Assembly: GCA_027596195.1 (NCBI GenBank)
Contig: JADGJG010000249.1
Span: 1 to 27,892, forward strand
DNA: 27,892 bases
From: Podochytrium sp. JEL0797
Lineage: Eukaryota > Chytridiomycota > Chytridiomycetes > Chytridiales > Chytriomycetaceae
Reading direction: 5' to 3'
Below the pieces are notes generated by a model. The model did not search any database, had not been told where the DNA came from, and saw only the letters and a program-made list of their open reading frames with translations. A program made the position numbers and the translations under genes. Positions 1 to 9,697 of the stretch are shown here, in pieces (position 1 is the stretch's first letter; each line of letters begins with the position of its first letter).

Positions 1-1300
1 GCACACTCGCCACATCCCTCCCCACCTCCCCCACCACCTCCCCCAACACCCGCACACTCGCCACAACCCTCCCAACCGCCCCCTTCACATTCTCCACTTT
101 CTCCCTCCACCCCGTCTCCCGCTGCGCAACCCGCATCGTAAGCTCACTCACCCTCCTCCGCTGATGCTCCACCACCTCCTGCAACTGCGCAACCTGTTCC
201 CCATGCTGCACCTCAAGCGCACGCACCTGCGCTTTGAAGCATTCAGCTTCAAGTTGGAGGTTTTGGATTTGAGTTTGTTTCGCGGCGAGGATCGACGCGG
301 TGGATTCATGATTCAGTTGGTGCTGCTGCTGTTGCTGGGCGGCGTGCGTTTCGAGGGTTTGTTGGAGAGTCGCGATAGTCGATTTGCAGGACGCGAGGTC
401 TTGTTCGAGTGAGAGACGGTGTCGCGTGTCGCTTGCAATTTGGTCTTGAAGCGATTTATTAACGAGGTTGAGGAGCGTCGTGGATTGGTGGGTGTCGGTT
501 GTGGAAGTCGGTGTAGAGGTGAAGTTTGTGTTTATGGGGAAGGAGGGCGCGTGTTGTTTTGGGTGGGTGTGGGATGTGAAGGGTGCGGGTGGGGGTGGGG
601 TTGGGTTTGTGGTGGGTTGCGTAGGTTTGTGGGGGGAGAGGGGTTTGGGTTGTGGTGGTTCGACTTTGATGCGTTTTGGGGGGGAGGTTGGGTGTTGGTC
701 TGTTGCTGGTGCCGCGGTCTGAATAAAACGAATTAGGGTGGGTGGAAGAGGGGGAAGGGGAGTGTTTTTCTTACTTGAGGTTTTTGCTGCTGTTGCGACG
801 AGAGGGGCCGTTTCGCGGGTTTCGCGGTGTCGAGGGCGGGGGTGGGCTAGATTTGACGTGTCAATGTTTGTCGCGACGCGAAGGGGGCGAATGGGTCACC
901 TTGGGCGCGGCGCCGTTGACGCGCATTTTGTTGGAGAGGGGAGCAGTGGAGGAGGCTTTGTGGAGGGAGGCCTTCTGCTGGGTGAGTGTGTGAGTGAGTG
1001 AGTGTTGTGTGAGTGAGTTGTGCGAGGAGTGTGGGACACCACATGAAGAGAGAAAGGACTCGTAAGCACTAGTAAGCACTCCTCAGCAGAGAGGTGTACC
1101 TGCGACACGGACGACTGCGGCTTCGCAGACAGCGACGAGGTGTTTGTTTGTGTGTTGCTGCGCTGCTGGCGCCATAGGGCCAACCGCTCCGCCATGGTCA
1201 GCGACTCGCTGTTCTCGTTGCCAGTGTTGCTTGTGCTTCTGCTATTGGCGGTGCGCAGTGCTGCAGCACCGGCGCCGGGCATCGCGGCGTTGTTGTCCAT
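1..1300 (-). CDS. Coiled-coil protein with NLS-like motif, N-terminal part (partial at window edge)
   Basis: Exons on the minus strand are 1300-1100, 977-900, 846-775 and 718-1, all phase 0, giving 356 residues before the window ends. Introns are 122, 53 and 56 nt. The second has a weak donor (GTGACC), but it is needed because all three frames otherwise stop near 896-847. Residues 1-117 are Ser/Thr/Gln-rich and contain MAERLALWRQQR (about 36-47). Residues 118-197 are Pro/Thr-rich with a basic PPKRIKVE motif (about 130-137) resembling a monopartite nuclear localisation signal. From about residue 198 onward the sequence is a continuous Leu/Gln/Glu heptad-like coiled coil. A disordered tail with an NLS followed by a coiled coil would suit a kinesin-14-type minus-end motor, but the diagnostic motor domain would lie outside the window, so that is only a suggestion. 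The family is otherwise unrecognised. Confidence 0.6.
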
Positions 1301-2070
1301 TCGATTCGTGGTCGTCGAAACAAAGTCCGAATTTGCAAAAGTCTTTTTTGTTGGCGCGTCGCCTCTGGTCTTGCCTTCAGTTCTTTATTGACACTTCTTG
1401 GAAGAAGAGTTATGGCATTTCGATAGTCACTAATTAAACATAACCACGCGAGATGCGTGGCTTATTCGTGCTTTCTTGTTCACGAATTCCACGCAGGCGA
1501 CGCACTCGCACGCTCGCAACACTCTCACACTCTCACGCATCCCTCCACGACACGTCTTTTCTGCCCACCACACACACAACTCCCACACCACCCACCAAGA
1601 ACAAAAAAAACCTCCGAGCACGGTGCTTGGCTCGTTGGCAAAATCCGGACATCGCAAGTTTCGCCAAACTCGCCAATTTTTTTTTTCTTGCTTGTTTTTT
1701 TTTTCTCACTCACGAAGAGATTTGTTTTGGAAAGGTGTGTGTTTGCTGCTCTCTCTCCCCTCCTTTGTTGCTTGTGCCTTGTGTCTGTCTGTGCACTGTG
1801 GTGTAATATGGCATGTCGTGCGTGGTGCGATGGGTTGCGTTGAAGGGGCTACCGTGGGTTGACTTGCTTAAGTGAGCCATGTGCGCGCTGCGGGCAACGA
1901 AACGACTTTGGCTGGATGGGATGCACACTACTACAGTGCACACGGACGCACGCACGCACGCACGCGAAGCACCCTGCTAGACCAGAAAGACGAGATACTA
2001 ACACCAAGACACTCCATTGAAACAGCACCCAAAACACCCCCCCATCACCAAGATACTCTCCAACACCGCC
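1301..2070. promoter_or_regulatory. Divergent intergenic region between the coiled-coil gene and importin alpha
   Basis: About 770 bases separate two start codons pointing away from each other, so both promoters should lie here. The stretch holds long T runs at about 1678-1708, a pyrimidine-rich block at 1500-1600, the repeated core CGCCAA (1661-1676) and an (ACGC)n repeat close to importin alpha. No convincing reading frame, tRNA or TATA box was found. Confidence 0.5.
1944..1965. repeat. (ACGC)n microsatellite
   Basis: About five tandem ACGC units in the presumed 5' leader or promoter of importin alpha, about 105 bases before its ATG. Confidence 0.75.
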
Positions 2071-4288
2071 ATGTCTTCGTCCGCCACCGCTGCTGCCGCC
2101 CCTGGCACAGCCGCCGCCGCTGCGCCCGCCGCAGGCCGTGCCGCCAACTACAAAAACCGCAGCATGATGAAGGCCGACGAGCTGCGTCGTCGTCGCGAAG
2201 ACGTTGCCGTCGAGATCCGCAAGGCCAAGAAGGAGGAGTCGCTGAGCAAGCGCAGAAACATGCGCAACATTGCCACGGAGTCGGACGACGACTCGGACGA
2301 GGATGACGATGTGTTGCAGGCGAATGCCGAGAACCCGTTGCTGGCCTTCCAGCAGAGTGTACGTAGTTGCTTGTCCCTCCTTCATTAGTACACTAACACT
2401 CTCTACAGGAGCAGATCCAGCAAATGATCCACGGCGTCTTTTCGGAAGACCCCGAGGCCCAGCACGATGCCACGGCGAAATTCAGAAAGCTGCTGTCTAA
2501 AGGTACGACAACACTCTCCCTTTTCCTTGCCTAGTCACCCAATTCAGTCTTCATTGCCCGTCCGCAATTTTTTGCGTTTTTGTTGCTTGGCCCGCCACGT
2601 CCGCGAGGCTTTTTTTTCCCTCCCGTTCCATCGTGTTCGATTTGTCCGAAAACCACACACACACAACTTGTCTTCTCACACTGCACTCTCCTGCCCATCT
2701 ATAGAAAAGAACCCGCCCATCGAGGAAGTCATTGCGTGCGGCGTCATTCCCCGTTTCGTCCAGTTCTTGCTGTCCGACCACCCCTTGCTGCAGGTAACAC
2801 GACCTTGTCACTTGGAACACTCGAACCTGTCTTCTGATCCTTCCACCTTCTTCTACCAAATCAGTTTGAAGCCGCCTGGGCCCTTACCAACATTGCCTCC
2901 GGCTCCTCGACCCAAACCCAAGTCGTCATTGACCACAACGCCGTCCCCATCTTCTGCCAGCTCCTCCGTGCCCAAAGTGCCGATGTGCGTGAACAAGCCG
3001 TGTGGGCGCTCGGTAACATTGCCGGAGACTCTCCCCGATGCCGCGACATTGTTCTGCGCACGGGCGCTCTGCAGCCCTTGTTGGAGATTTTGAACGAGTC
3101 GAACCACAAGATTTCCATGTTGCGCAATGCGACTTGGACTTTGAGCAACTTTTGTAGGGGAAAGAACCCGCAGCCTGATTGGGCGATTGTGAGTTTTTTT
3201 GTTTTTTGTTTTTGTTTTTTGTTTGTCCGTTCGTGCCAGGTTGCTTACTTGTTTTCGTATCCAGATTGCACCGGCACTTCCTGCCTTGTCCAGACTCATT
3301 TACTCGAACGACGACGAAGTTTTGACGGACGCCTGTTGGGCCCTTTCGTACCTCTCTGACGGATCTAACGAGAAGATCCAGGCCGTGATTGAGACGGGTG
3401 TGTGTCGCCGTTTGGTTGACTTGCTTGGGTACGTGTCACTTTTGTTTCTGTGTTGCGTTTTGTAACAAAATTTCTCACATTCAAAACACTTTTTTGGGAT
3501 CATTAGACACAGCTCCCCCACCGTGCAAACCCCTGCTCTCCGTTCGATTGGAAACATTGTGACTGGAGACGACATTCAGACCCAGGTTGTGATGAATGTG
3601 GACTGTTTGCCGAGCCTTTTGGGACTGTTGAACAGCACCAAGGAGGGGATCCGTAAGGAGGCTTGTTGGACCATTTCCAACATTACTGCGGGCAACCCGT
3701 CGCAGATTGATGTGAGTTTTTTGTTTTTTTTTTGAATTGCGGTGGGTGTTTTGTGTTGACTTTCGGACTTTTTGCTCTCGGTAGGCTGTCATCAACGCCA
3801 ACATCTTCCCCCCCTTGATTGAAATCCTCGCGCACGGAGACTACAAGACCAAGAAGGAAGCGTGCTGGGCCATCTCGAACGCCACCTCTGGAGGACTCGC
3901 GAAGCCGGACCAAATCCGTTACCTCGTTCAACAAGGAACGATCAAGCCCCTCTGCGACCTCTTGACCATCAACGACCCGCGCATTGTGCAAGTCGCTCTC
4001 GACGGGCTCGAAAACATTCTCAAGGTTGGCGAGATGGACAAGATGCAAAACTCTGGCGTGAATGTGTACGCGGACCACATTGACACTGCGGGCGGAGTGG
4101 AAAAGATTTACACGCTGCAGAACCACGACAATTCGGACATTTACCGCAAGTCGTACCAGATTATCCAAAAGTACTACAATGACGAGGAGGAGACGACTGG
4201 GTTGGAGCCGGAGGTGGATCAGACTACGGGGCAGTTTGGGTTCCCGAGCAATGATATGAATGCGGATCAAGGGTTTTCGTTCAACTGA
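2071..4288 (+). CDS. SRP1: Importin subunit alpha (karyopherin alpha)
   Basis: Importin alpha is the adaptor that binds classical nuclear localisation signals and hands cargo to importin beta. Seven exons: 2071-2358, 2409-2502, 2705-2793, 2865-3188, 3265-3428, 3507-3711 and 3785-4288. They give 555 residues, the usual family length. Residues 25-64 are an importin-beta-binding domain rich in Arg/Lys ([20 protein letters not shown]). An acidic stretch ([10 protein letters not shown]) follows at 71-80, then armadillo repeats from about 97 to 500 with the repeated Trp/Asn signature seen in [29 protein letters not shown] and [12 protein letters not shown]. The C-terminus ([11 protein letters not shown]...IIQKYY) is typical of the family. 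ATG 2071 has a good context (ACCGCCATGT). Each splice junction restores a conserved importin sequence. Introns are 50-202 nt; intron 1 has a clear CTAAC branch site. The next gene starts only 297 bases after the stop. Confidence 0.97.
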
Positions 4289-4524
4289 GGGGGATGTTTT
4301 TCTTTCGGGTGTTTTTGAAGTTGTTTTTTGTCTCTCTCCGTCCCCCCTCCCTCCTCCTTCCTCTTCTTTTTTGTGGTGTTGATGCATGCTGGTTGTCGTC
4401 TCTGTGTCTCGGGGGTGGTTTTTGGCTTGTGTGTTTTTTGTGTGTGTGTTTGTTGTCCCCTCTCTCTCCCGCATTTGTCTTACTTATTACTCTCTTTTGT
4501 TTGTCACACTCTCTCTCTTTTTTG

Positions 4525-4530
4525 AATAAA
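4525..4530 (+). terminator. AATAAA polyadenylation signal of importin alpha
   Basis: AATAAA lies 237 bases after the importin alpha stop, following a T- and C-rich 3' leader. It sits only 56 bases before the next ATG (4586), so cleavage must occur almost at the next gene's 5' end. Confidence 0.7.
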
Positions 4531-4585
4531 AAAAGGCTTGGTTTTTGAACAAAGGGTGTTGGGGAGAAGAAAAAGGAGACCAAAA

Positions 4586-7500
4586 ATGCTGCGATACACT
4601 TTAGCGGAGCTGATGCTTCTTGCATCGAGCCCGCTGGTGCAGCGACCAGCGTCGCTTCCCGAGATGGAGACGTACCACAGCACGCATGCGGCTGGGCCGA
4701 CACGGTACTCTTTGAGATGTGCTCATGGCACTGGGTTTTGTTTTTATTTATTTATTTATTTGAGTAGACGCAACTACCACTCTGGAGGCGGCGACGACGG
4801 CGCGTCAGTGGCGAGCAGCGTGTCGCTTGACGAGCGGCGCGGCGGCGGCGGAGAGAGGCAGCAGCGCGGCGACCGCTTCGACGGCAGCGATGTCAAGGCG
4901 CCACGAGGCGGCGGCATCAGTACTAGCAACAACAACACGAATGCGCGCGGCGGCGGCGTCCAAGGCGACAAGCGCGGCGGCACGGGCAGCGAGTTTCCGC
5001 GGATGCCAAAAGTGGTTCTTGACGAGCGGTGGCGGGGAGGCGCAGAGGCGCCGTTGAGAAGGGGAGGTGGTGAGTAGTAGTTCTATTTGTTTGTTCTTTA
5101 GTAGTAGTAGTAGTAGTAGTCGCTTATTCGGAGTGCGTTTCACAGCCCGTGAAAACAATCGTGACCCGCAGAGGGACCGCAACAACAACAACAACAACAA
5201 TGCGCGTCGCTCCAACCAGAACCCGTCGCCTACCACCTCGGCTTCCTCAATGCAGAACAACAACAATAACCAGCAACAACGCCAACCCGCATGGATGGAT
5301 GACGAATCTTCCTCCACCACGAAACAAAACAGGCGGAACAACAACAAACAGCAACAACCGCAAGTCGAAAAGGATTCTTCCGACTCGGCTTCCATCACGT
5401 CTTCTGTCACGGACCTCAAATCCGTTCCGTCTCCACTGCATACCGCTGCGGCTCCAACGACCCTCGATTCACGAACCCCAAACATCACCGCGGCAGTGAC
5501 TTTCCCCACATCCACCACTACCCCGTCTATTGACGCTTCCCTTCCCCCACCCGCACCCACACCCGCGGCAGCGGCAGCCAAACCCAAAAAGCAAAAAGAA
5601 ACCATCGTGCGTATGCAACTTGACGAAATGGCGGGGAACCGAACCGCAAACACGTCCACCTCCTCCCCGGCTGCTTCCAAAGACACGATGGATCCGCGGT
5701 ACAAGGGACTTGATCCGTTACAGATTTTCCGGCTTCAAATGAAGGAACAGGAGAGGCGTCAACGTGGGGAGGAGGAGGTGCCTCCTGTTTCTGTTGTTGT
5801 TGCTGCGGCGGCGGCGGCGACGGTGGTGGATGTGAAGCCTCCTGTGGTGGCGGCGCGTGGTGGTGGAGCTCGGTTCTCGCATGTGGATGAGTTGATTTTG
5901 AAGGATGTTGGCGGTGGTGAGGCGAAACCTGCGGGAGGGGCGCCATTGGCTGCCAAGTCGCGGTTTTTGAACCTGTTTGGAGACGATGACGATACTGCAG
6001 GGTTGAGTCAACCGGAAGGTGGTGCTGGTGCGTCGCCTTTCAAGTCTCGGTTTGCGGATTCGTTTGAAGTGGATACGAGTGTTGCTGGCGCAATGAGTTC
6101 TGTCACGGTGTCTCCCACTGTTCCGGTGGTGAAAACGTCTCCGGCTGTTGCTGCTCCTCCGGGTGTGCCTCTTGTGTCGCCTGTGGCGCCGGCACATGGA
6201 GGTGGGGGGTTGAATTTGATGGGGTTGTTGGGGCAGATGCCGAAGAAGGGGGGTGAGGGGGTGCAAGTGCAGCAGCAAGGGGGGCCGGTGACGCCGACGG
6301 GGATGATGTCGGAGGAGGAGATTATTCGGCAGATGAAGCAGCAACAGGGGAAGGATGTGGGAGGAGCTGCGGCGGTGGTTTCGCCGTCTGTTGGTGGTGT
6401 GCCTGGGTCTGTGGTGGGTGGTGGGGCAGCGGGGCAGGGTGGGAAGGGGGGGAATAGTTCGTCTGCTGGGTTTGATTTCTTGATGCAGCAGCAACAGCAA
6501 CAGCAGAAGAAGAATGTTGGGGTGGATATGTCGCAGATGATTATGAGGCAGTTGGCTGGAGGAGGGGGTGGAGGTGGAGGGGGGATGAAGGGAGGGATGA
6601 TGGGGCCACGTGAGAATCGGATGCCCATGATGATGGGGGAGCAGATGCAGCAGCAGCAGGTTCCGGTTCCGAATCGTGGACAGAGTCCTGCTGGGATGAT
6701 GGGCATGATGCAGCAGCAGCAGCAACAGCAGCAGCAACGCATGCCGATGCATCAGCAGCCACTGAGCCAACCGCAGCAGCAGCAACAGCAACAAGGAGCC
6801 GGTGGAATGTCCAAGAAGTTAATGTCAGAGGAAGACGTGTTGAAAGCGTTGGGGGTGGCTGCGCATCCAAGAGGAAACGGGGCCAACTCGCCGAGTGGGG
6901 GTAACAAGCCGCAGGAGGTCAAAAATGGAGAGGGGGGTGGTATGAATCACGTGATGGAGATGTTGGCGAGGTCGAATGTGAGTTTGATTTTGTTTTCACG
7001 CTGTTTTTTTGGTTGGTTTTCGGACGCTGATTATTTCTCTGTTTTTTTTTGATAGCAACAACATCAGCAGCAGCAGCAGCAACAACAACTCCGGCAGGGA
7101 ATCCCCGGAAACGGGATGGACCCGCGTTTATATCCGCAGCAGCAGCAACCACCACCCCTCCAACAACCGCATCCGCAGCAACAACAGCAACAACAACAAA
7201 ACCTGCCACCCCACATTCTGCGTCAACAAAACCCCATGATGCCACCCCCGCCGCTTGCACCCGCACAGTTCCAGCAACAACCACCACCACCCAACCAACC
7301 CTTGCGTGGCGGCGCCAACAACGCACCCAACCCCCGCGACGGCCCACTCGCCCCACAACAAAACAACATGCCACCCCCTGGGTTCATGCACCAACGACCA
7401 CCCCCCGGCATCGGAGTCAACGGTCCCCAATTCGGAATGATGCCACCTCCACAACACATGCAGCAGCAGCAGTCAGCACTGAATGGACCACCTCTCCCAC

Positions 7501-8027
7501 TCCAACAACAACGGTTCATGAATGGGGTTCCGCAGCCGCCACCGCCTTTTGGGATGATGAACCCCAACAATGCTGGCGGGATTGGTGCCGGCGGGCCACC
7601 ACCCGGGTTCAACATGATGCATCCGCATCCTCATCAGATGGGAGGACCACAACACCCGCATTTACCACCACAACATATGATGCATCATTTGCAGCAGCAG
7701 CAGCATGCGATGCAGAATGGGGGGGTGGGGATGCCCGGGCCGGGGGGGATGGGTCCGCCTCCGCCAGGGATGGGGCCTCTGCCGCCGGGGATGGGGATGC
7801 CGCCGCACTTTTTTGGGGGGGGTGGTGGTGGTGGTGCGGGGGGGCCGCCTCATATGATGGGGGGTGGGGGTGTGCCGCCGCATTTGCAGCACTTGCAGCA
7901 GCAGAGGGGGATGGGGGGGCCGATGCCGCCTGGAATGATGATGGGAATGGGTGGTGGTGGTGGAGGTGGGATGCAGAGGGGAGGTGGGGGGGATGATATT
8001 CTTAACATGTTGCAGCAGCAGCAGCAG

Positions 8028-8099
<72 letters not shown>

Positions 8100-8180
8100 C
8101 GCCCCCCCGCCCCCCCCCCGCCGTTTCGTTTTTCTTTATTTCTATTTTTTTCTCGTTTTTTTTGTGTTTTTTTTGCTTGA
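4586..8180 (+). CDS. eIF4E-binding, Gln/Gly/Pro-rich protein (4E-T-like)
   Basis: Four exons: 4586-4704, 4768-5069, 5146-6977 and 7056-8180, giving 1,125 residues as assembled. Residues 4-10 read YTLAELM, which fits the canonical eIF4E-binding motif Y-x4-L-hydrophobic. The flanking RYT...QRPASLP resembles the start of animal 4E-T (EIF4ENIF1), the eIF4E shuttling and P-body protein that represses mRNAs. Most of the rest is disordered: Asn/Gln runs, poly-Gln encoded by mixed CAG/CAA, poly-Gly, and Met-Pro-Gly-rich segments. Short hydrophobic islands such as SRFLNLFGDDDD, EEEIIRQM, EEDVLKALGV and DDILNML could be partner-binding peptides. Intron 1 (63 nt) keeps the frame and has no stop if retained. 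The final codons run through a poly-C tract into a Phe-rich tail, so the true C-terminus is doubtful. The gene is sound; the 4E-T assignment rests on the N-terminal motif and overall composition. Confidence 0.72.
4743..4762. repeat. (TTTA)n tract in intron 1 of the 4E-T-like gene
   Basis: About four to five TTTA units form the pyrimidine-rich part of intron 1, just before the TTTGAGTAG acceptor. Confidence 0.7.
5099..5120. repeat. (TAG)7 microsatellite in intron 2 of the 4E-T-like gene
   Basis: Seven tandem TAG units follow a T-rich stretch, so each is an AG dinucleotide near an acceptor. None restores the downstream frame. The acceptor used in the model is CACAG at 5141-5145. Confidence 0.8.
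6480..8027 (+). repeat. Cluster of CAG/CAA poly-glutamine tracts
   Basis: Coding Gln runs lie at about 6484-6510, 6647-6659, 6709-6738, 6773-6793, 7056-7089, 7135-7150, 7175-7198, 7690-7704 and 8012-8027. Most mix CAG and CAA; the last is pure CAG and abuts the poly-C tract. Confidence 0.85.
8028..8122. repeat. 95-nt poly-C tract interrupted by five G
   Basis: Ninety C and five G (8059, 8099, 8101, 8109, 8120). In frame it encodes poly-Pro with a few Arg and Ala residues. It directly follows (CAG)5 and is followed by T-rich DNA typical of the 3' leaders here. It may be a real i-motif/G-quadruplex-prone repeat or an assembly artefact of poly-G reads. Confidence 0.9.
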
Positions 8181-8189
8181 CGGTGGGAT

Positions 8190-8191
<2 letters not shown>

Positions 8192-8224
<33 letters not shown>
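8192..8224. repeat. (GT)16 microsatellite
   Basis: An uninterrupted GT run about 12 bases beyond the assembled stop of the 4E-T-like gene, in its probable 3' leader. Confidence 0.9.
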
Positions 8225-8228
<4 letters not shown>

Positions 8229-8343
8229 GTTTTTTTTGTTTTTGGGTCACAGTGAAATGAATGAGATGGGAAAGGAAAGAGTTTCTTTTCAAGGGGGATG
8301 AGGAGAGGGAAACGGACACGGCGCAGGTCCAGTTGTCTCGGCC

Positions 8344-8613
8344 GTCTGCTATTTTCCTTCAGACGAAAGAGGAGGAGAAATGAGGAGATGAATCGCGTTA
8401 AGGAATAATTGTTCTATATTGAATAATCGCCTCGTGATTCGCTTCTGATGTTGTTGGCAAGTTGCACCCTGGCAAATTGCAACGGATGCCAATCAGGGAA
8501 TATAAAGGTTTCGCAATCAGGAAATCCTTGTGTCCAAATTTGGGTTTACCGGATGTCTGCTGTTTTCCTTTAATTAAAGGAGTAGGGGACGAGGAGATGA
8601 ATCGTGTTGAGGA
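8344..8613 (+). repeat. Imperfect direct repeat pair, about 60 bp each, about 211 bp apart
   Basis: Copy A is 8344-8403 and copy B 8555-8613. Both begin GTCTGCTRTTTTCCTT and share GAGGAGATGAATCG followed by YGTTRAGGA. The middle differs; copy B carries the 16-bp palindrome there. A shorter third similarity (TTTCTGCTACTTTCCTTC) is near 9401. Confidence 0.65.
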
Positions 8614-9697
8614 GGTGGATATTGATTTGGTGGATGCCAGTGGCGGCAGAACACGAGTGGCGTGGCTCCCTCTTCTCCTTCCTTCTCTTCCTTTGTGGTT
8701 GACAGCTTTGGTATCATGTCGAAGTTTGCATTTCTCATTCATCCGCCAGCAGATTGGTGATGGAAAGCTTGGAGACAAAATATATTATGAGTGTATCCTG
8801 AAGAGAATAGGCCTCGGTGGCGAGAATACCGACCATCTCCGGCTGTGGACAGCCCTATTCCATCCCCCAATTTTTTGCAGGTCGTGCTGGAAATGAAGGC
8901 CCTTCCTCTTCTCCCCCTGTTTGGCTAAGTAGATCCCTGGTGAATTAAATCCGTGACAGCCTCTCGCTTGAAAAAGAGAAAGCCAGAACACAAAGTGCCA
9001 GCAAGCACCACTTGCGCTTTCCTTGCATCCTCCGCGTCAGTCTGACTTGGCGAAAAGGAGGTGGGAGACTTTTGTACACGAAAGAGAGAATATTCGACGA
9101 CCCCCTTGGAGGAGAGGAGAACATCGTCAAATGTAGATGGGAGAGTGGAAGGGTTTGGATGGTTGATGTAGACGATGCGAACCCAGGTTCCAACGGGAGC
9201 TGAGCCTTCGAATCCCTCAAACACACTCGACATGACTCCAACTGAACGTGACCGGCGCGTTTCTTCAACTTTTTTGAGCTAGAAACAAGGTCATAATCAC
9301 TTGCGACACTCTGTCTTAAACACCTTGGATTTTGATATCAAATCAGATTTCGAAAAGTGATTCCTGTTTGCGTGACTTTCGTGTCGAATATTTTCAGGGT
9401 TTCTGCTACTTTCCTTCCTTCGCTTCATTTGAGAAAGTTAGATAGAAGAAGTCCGACTCCATTTTCCGCGCCATCCACAGGCCATGTACTGACCCATGAA
9501 TCCATCCTCGAACCCAACGCTCGTTCCAATCCCCATCACCACTTTCCACCCGTCAATCTCCACTCTCCCTCCCTCCCAGTGATTTAGAAAATTCCCAACC
9601 TCGGAGATTTACCGAATCTTGAACAAGAAAAACTTGGAAAAATCTCCGCTTAGAATACGAAACGTAAAAACTAAATTTTTATATTGTTCCTGTGCTA

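Larger units (their letters stand above)
8181..9697. other. 1.5-kb intergenic stretch without a convincing gene
   Basis: This follows the 4E-T-like gene and lies beyond the EMC3 3' end (minus strand). It is more AT-rich than the flanks. It contains the (GT)16 run, an imperfect direct repeat (8344-8403 and 8555-8613) and a perfect 16-bp palindrome, TCCTTTAATTAAAGGA (8566-8581). Open frames of roughly 100-145 codons exist on both strands: plus 8462-8896, minus 8398-8778, minus 8925-9233 and minus 8945-9268. None shows a recognisable domain, and they overlap each other. A short minus-strand frame at about 9447-9604 has protein-like composition (VEIDGWKVVMGIG) but stops at both ends. Remnants of a decayed gene or element are possible. 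Confidence 0.5.

Noticed and set aside
1982..2070. In-frame extension of importin alpha upstream of 2071
   Set aside because: The upstream frame lacks an ATG, and ATG 2071 has a strong context and leads directly into the normal N-terminal arm and IBB domain.
3738..4474. Long minus-strand open frame antisense to importin alpha exon 7
   Set aside because: It is a shadow of the C- and G-ending codon bias on the other strand; its product is low-complexity with no domain, and importin alpha is certain.
5099..5120. Seven tandem TAGs as alternative splice acceptors (NAGNAG-type)
   Set aside because: All seven lie in the same register, which leads into a frame that stops at 5499 instead of the long Gln-rich frame, and the intron would be as short as 32 nt. 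CACAG at 5145 restores the frame.
5718..6794. Long His/Leu/Arg-rich minus-strand open frames opposite the 4E-T-like gene
   Set aside because: They mirror the CAG/GGT repeats and have no independent start context, introns or domains.
8462..8896. 144-codon plus-strand open frame in the 8.2-9.7 kb gap
   Set aside because: No recognisable domain, codon use unlike the neighbouring genes, it runs through the palindrome and repeat copy B, and it overlaps minus-strand frames of similar length.
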